Source of the DNA: Combretum micranthum
Taxonomy: Eukaryota; Streptophyta; Magnoliopsida; Myrtales; Combretaceae
DNA: 64,000 bases
NCBI GenBank assembly: GCA_024138025.1
Contig: JAMXBD010000232.1
Coordinates: forward strand, 682,001 to 746,000
Direction of reading: 5' to 3'
A program made the position numbers and the translations under genes. Below the pieces are notes generated by a model that worked only from the letters and a program-made list of their open reading frames with translations, had not been told where the DNA came from and searched no databases. Shown here piece by piece: positions 62,451 to 64,000 of the stretch (its first letter is position 1; the number at the start of each line of letters is the position of its first letter).

Positions 62451-64000
62451 ATTTAGGCTCAAGAATTTAAAAAGAGAAAGAAGCATAATTGTCATAGAGG
62501 TGTAAAGAAACATAAGAAGATTTATAGTAGCATGAAAATGCAAAGCATACATAAATTGGAGAAAGAGTTGCTTATAATCAAAATCGTTATTTTCAAATCT
62601 CGCTCATTTCCTTTCTCTTTGTGTGTAACTAAAGCATTAGACGCTTTTAACTAATGAATGAGTTGTGCTACTCAATCAATGAGTATGGTTCATGAAAATA
62701 TGATGATGTAATAACTTATTTTCCTTTTATTGCTATTGTCACTGGAAAGTAAGAAACTAGTTTTCTTAATGTACGAAGCTAGTTTCAAAAAAAAAAAAAT
62801 TTGACATTAGATCGGGTAACATCGCCCTTTAGTAATGAAAGAAAAATAATAATAAATATAACATACGATTTAGACATCATTTGCTAACGGGTTAGAGCTT
62901 AGCCCCTAGGCGTGGGTAGTTGATAAGTCATCACCACTTTCTTATGGGTATTTCTAGTTATCAAGCAGTGAAAATAATCCCCTTGATAAGATCCATCGAG
63001 CCAAGTAATCCTTGGTATATGGTATTCTACACTTAGATGATACCTTGATAAGTAATGTTATGTAGTCCAGTAGTGGGAAAAACCCCCTTAACTAATAAAA
63101 ATTTATTGATCCAAATGCCACTATTGTCGCATAAGCATGACTGATAACAAATGCCACTATCACTACATGAGCATGATTAATAATCAATGCTATTATCGTT
63201 GCATGGGTGCGAATAATCATTTTCCTTAACGGTTCGTCTAAACATTGTTGTGAGAAAGCAAAAATGCTAATTCAATGCGTGTGATAGTGTAATAAGCCCC
63301 TTCATTTCTAACATTATCATGTCAAATAATATCACTAGTCGGTTAAAGCTTTGCTCCTAAGCATTTATGATCATAAAAAAAATAAATGCATTCTAATGTT
63401 AAGTGTTGCGTCTAGTAACAGGCCTTGTTACTATGACATGCTTTTTATTCATGATGCTTATCGTGATATCATAAATGTCAAAGGGATTAAAGTGATCCTA
63501 CTACTGCATCTCTTCATGTAGTGCTGCTAAATAAGAGCTAGTGCTTCAAAGCACGTGATGACTATGTATAGAAGAAAACATAAGTATTAAGAAAAATAGA
63601 GCTAACAAGTTGATTTCGTCGTCATGGTCAATTTTACATAGTTTATTATAGTTTCTATTGAAAAAAAATTTACATGGTATGACCAAGAAGGTTATAGTGA
63701 AAAGGCAAAGTCAATCAATGTCTATCACAAAACAATGAGTTTTATGTGTAATGCATGTCTGTGTATGATGCTTGAAGCATAAAATGTTTGTTTGTGCGTG
63801 ATCCTCACTTATGAGAGAATACATGAAGTTTTTTGTGCAGTATGCTCAAAACGTGTATGTGTATGTGACACTAGCTTGCTTATGATGCTACATTTCTCTT
63901 ACATGATGCTATCACAAGTGGTCAATTAAAGGTGCATGCATAAAAATAATGCATTACTTTCAAACCAAGTCGATGCACTCCTTCAAGATATTGCAATTCT
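62451..64000. other. Repeat-derived noncoding DNA to window end
   Basis: No gene frame is recognised. A degenerate tandem of about 40 bp (gccactattgtcgcataagc and variants) occupies 63117-63236. The rest may be internal or LTR sequence of the element starting near 59540. Confidence 0.35.
63117..63236 (+). repeat. About 40-bp degenerate tandem repeat, three copies
   Basis: Units begin near 63117, 63157 and 63197 and follow the pattern gc-a-tat-g--gcat-agcatga-taataa-aat, with many substitutions. Confidence 0.7.

Overview
The window is nuclear DNA from a flowering plant, most likely a eudicot. It is strongly AT-rich. Genes have short GT-AG introns and plant-type TATA boxes, and the spaces between them are filled with plant LTR retrotransposon debris and small foldback elements. 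I could not name the species. Four protein-coding genes can be supported.

Region 1 (1-7930) is repeat. It holds a remnant of a long LTR, a decayed Ty1/copia element (LTR at 3921, gag at 4191, integrase and reverse transcriptase traces to about 6450) and a foldback MITE. Region 2 (7929-17350) is the gene island: a CCDC22 homologue on the minus strand and an ABCG26-type half-size ABC transporter on the plus strand. They are divergently transcribed from a shared 1.47 kb intergenic region. Both read clearly by homology to their families, yet each carries an apparent one-base loss at the end of exon 1, and CCDC22 has a further frame step in exon 2. These are either consensus errors or real damage.

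Region 3 (17350-46300) is almost entirely transposon-derived. It has two MITEs, then a set of long LTRs of one Tekay-like family (ends TGTAA...CCCC and GGCGTGACA). One is a complete plus-strand solo LTR at 24852-30796 with a perfect CTAAA target duplication, inserted into an older LTR. Another, at 35046-42780 on the minus strand, landed in a tandem repeat and was later hit by a Tat-like solo LTR at 38730-41592 that contains a 28-bp minisatellite.

Region 4 (46301-56930) holds a 2.5 kb segmental duplication, with copies at 46301-48784 and 54307-56822. Each copy carries promoter, leader intron and coding sequence of a small serine-rich-protein-like gene. The upstream copy was cut mid-gene and acquired a new C-terminus; the downstream copy keeps the original one. 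The 5.5 kb between them holds a broken dispersed repeat and an Athila-like 3' half element with an inverted LTR fragment.

Region 5 (57090-64000) has a foldback MITE, a non-autonomous hAT element with a perfect 8-bp target duplication (58329-59541), and a decayed Ty3/gypsy gag-protease region (59926-62450).

No tRNA, rRNA, CRISPR array or gene cluster was seen. I do not find a new biochemical system here. The most notable observations are the chimeric gene duplicate, the nested insertions with readable target duplications, and the clustered frame breaks in two otherwise intact genes. Exon borders and domain calls were made by eye from family knowledge; no alignment was run.
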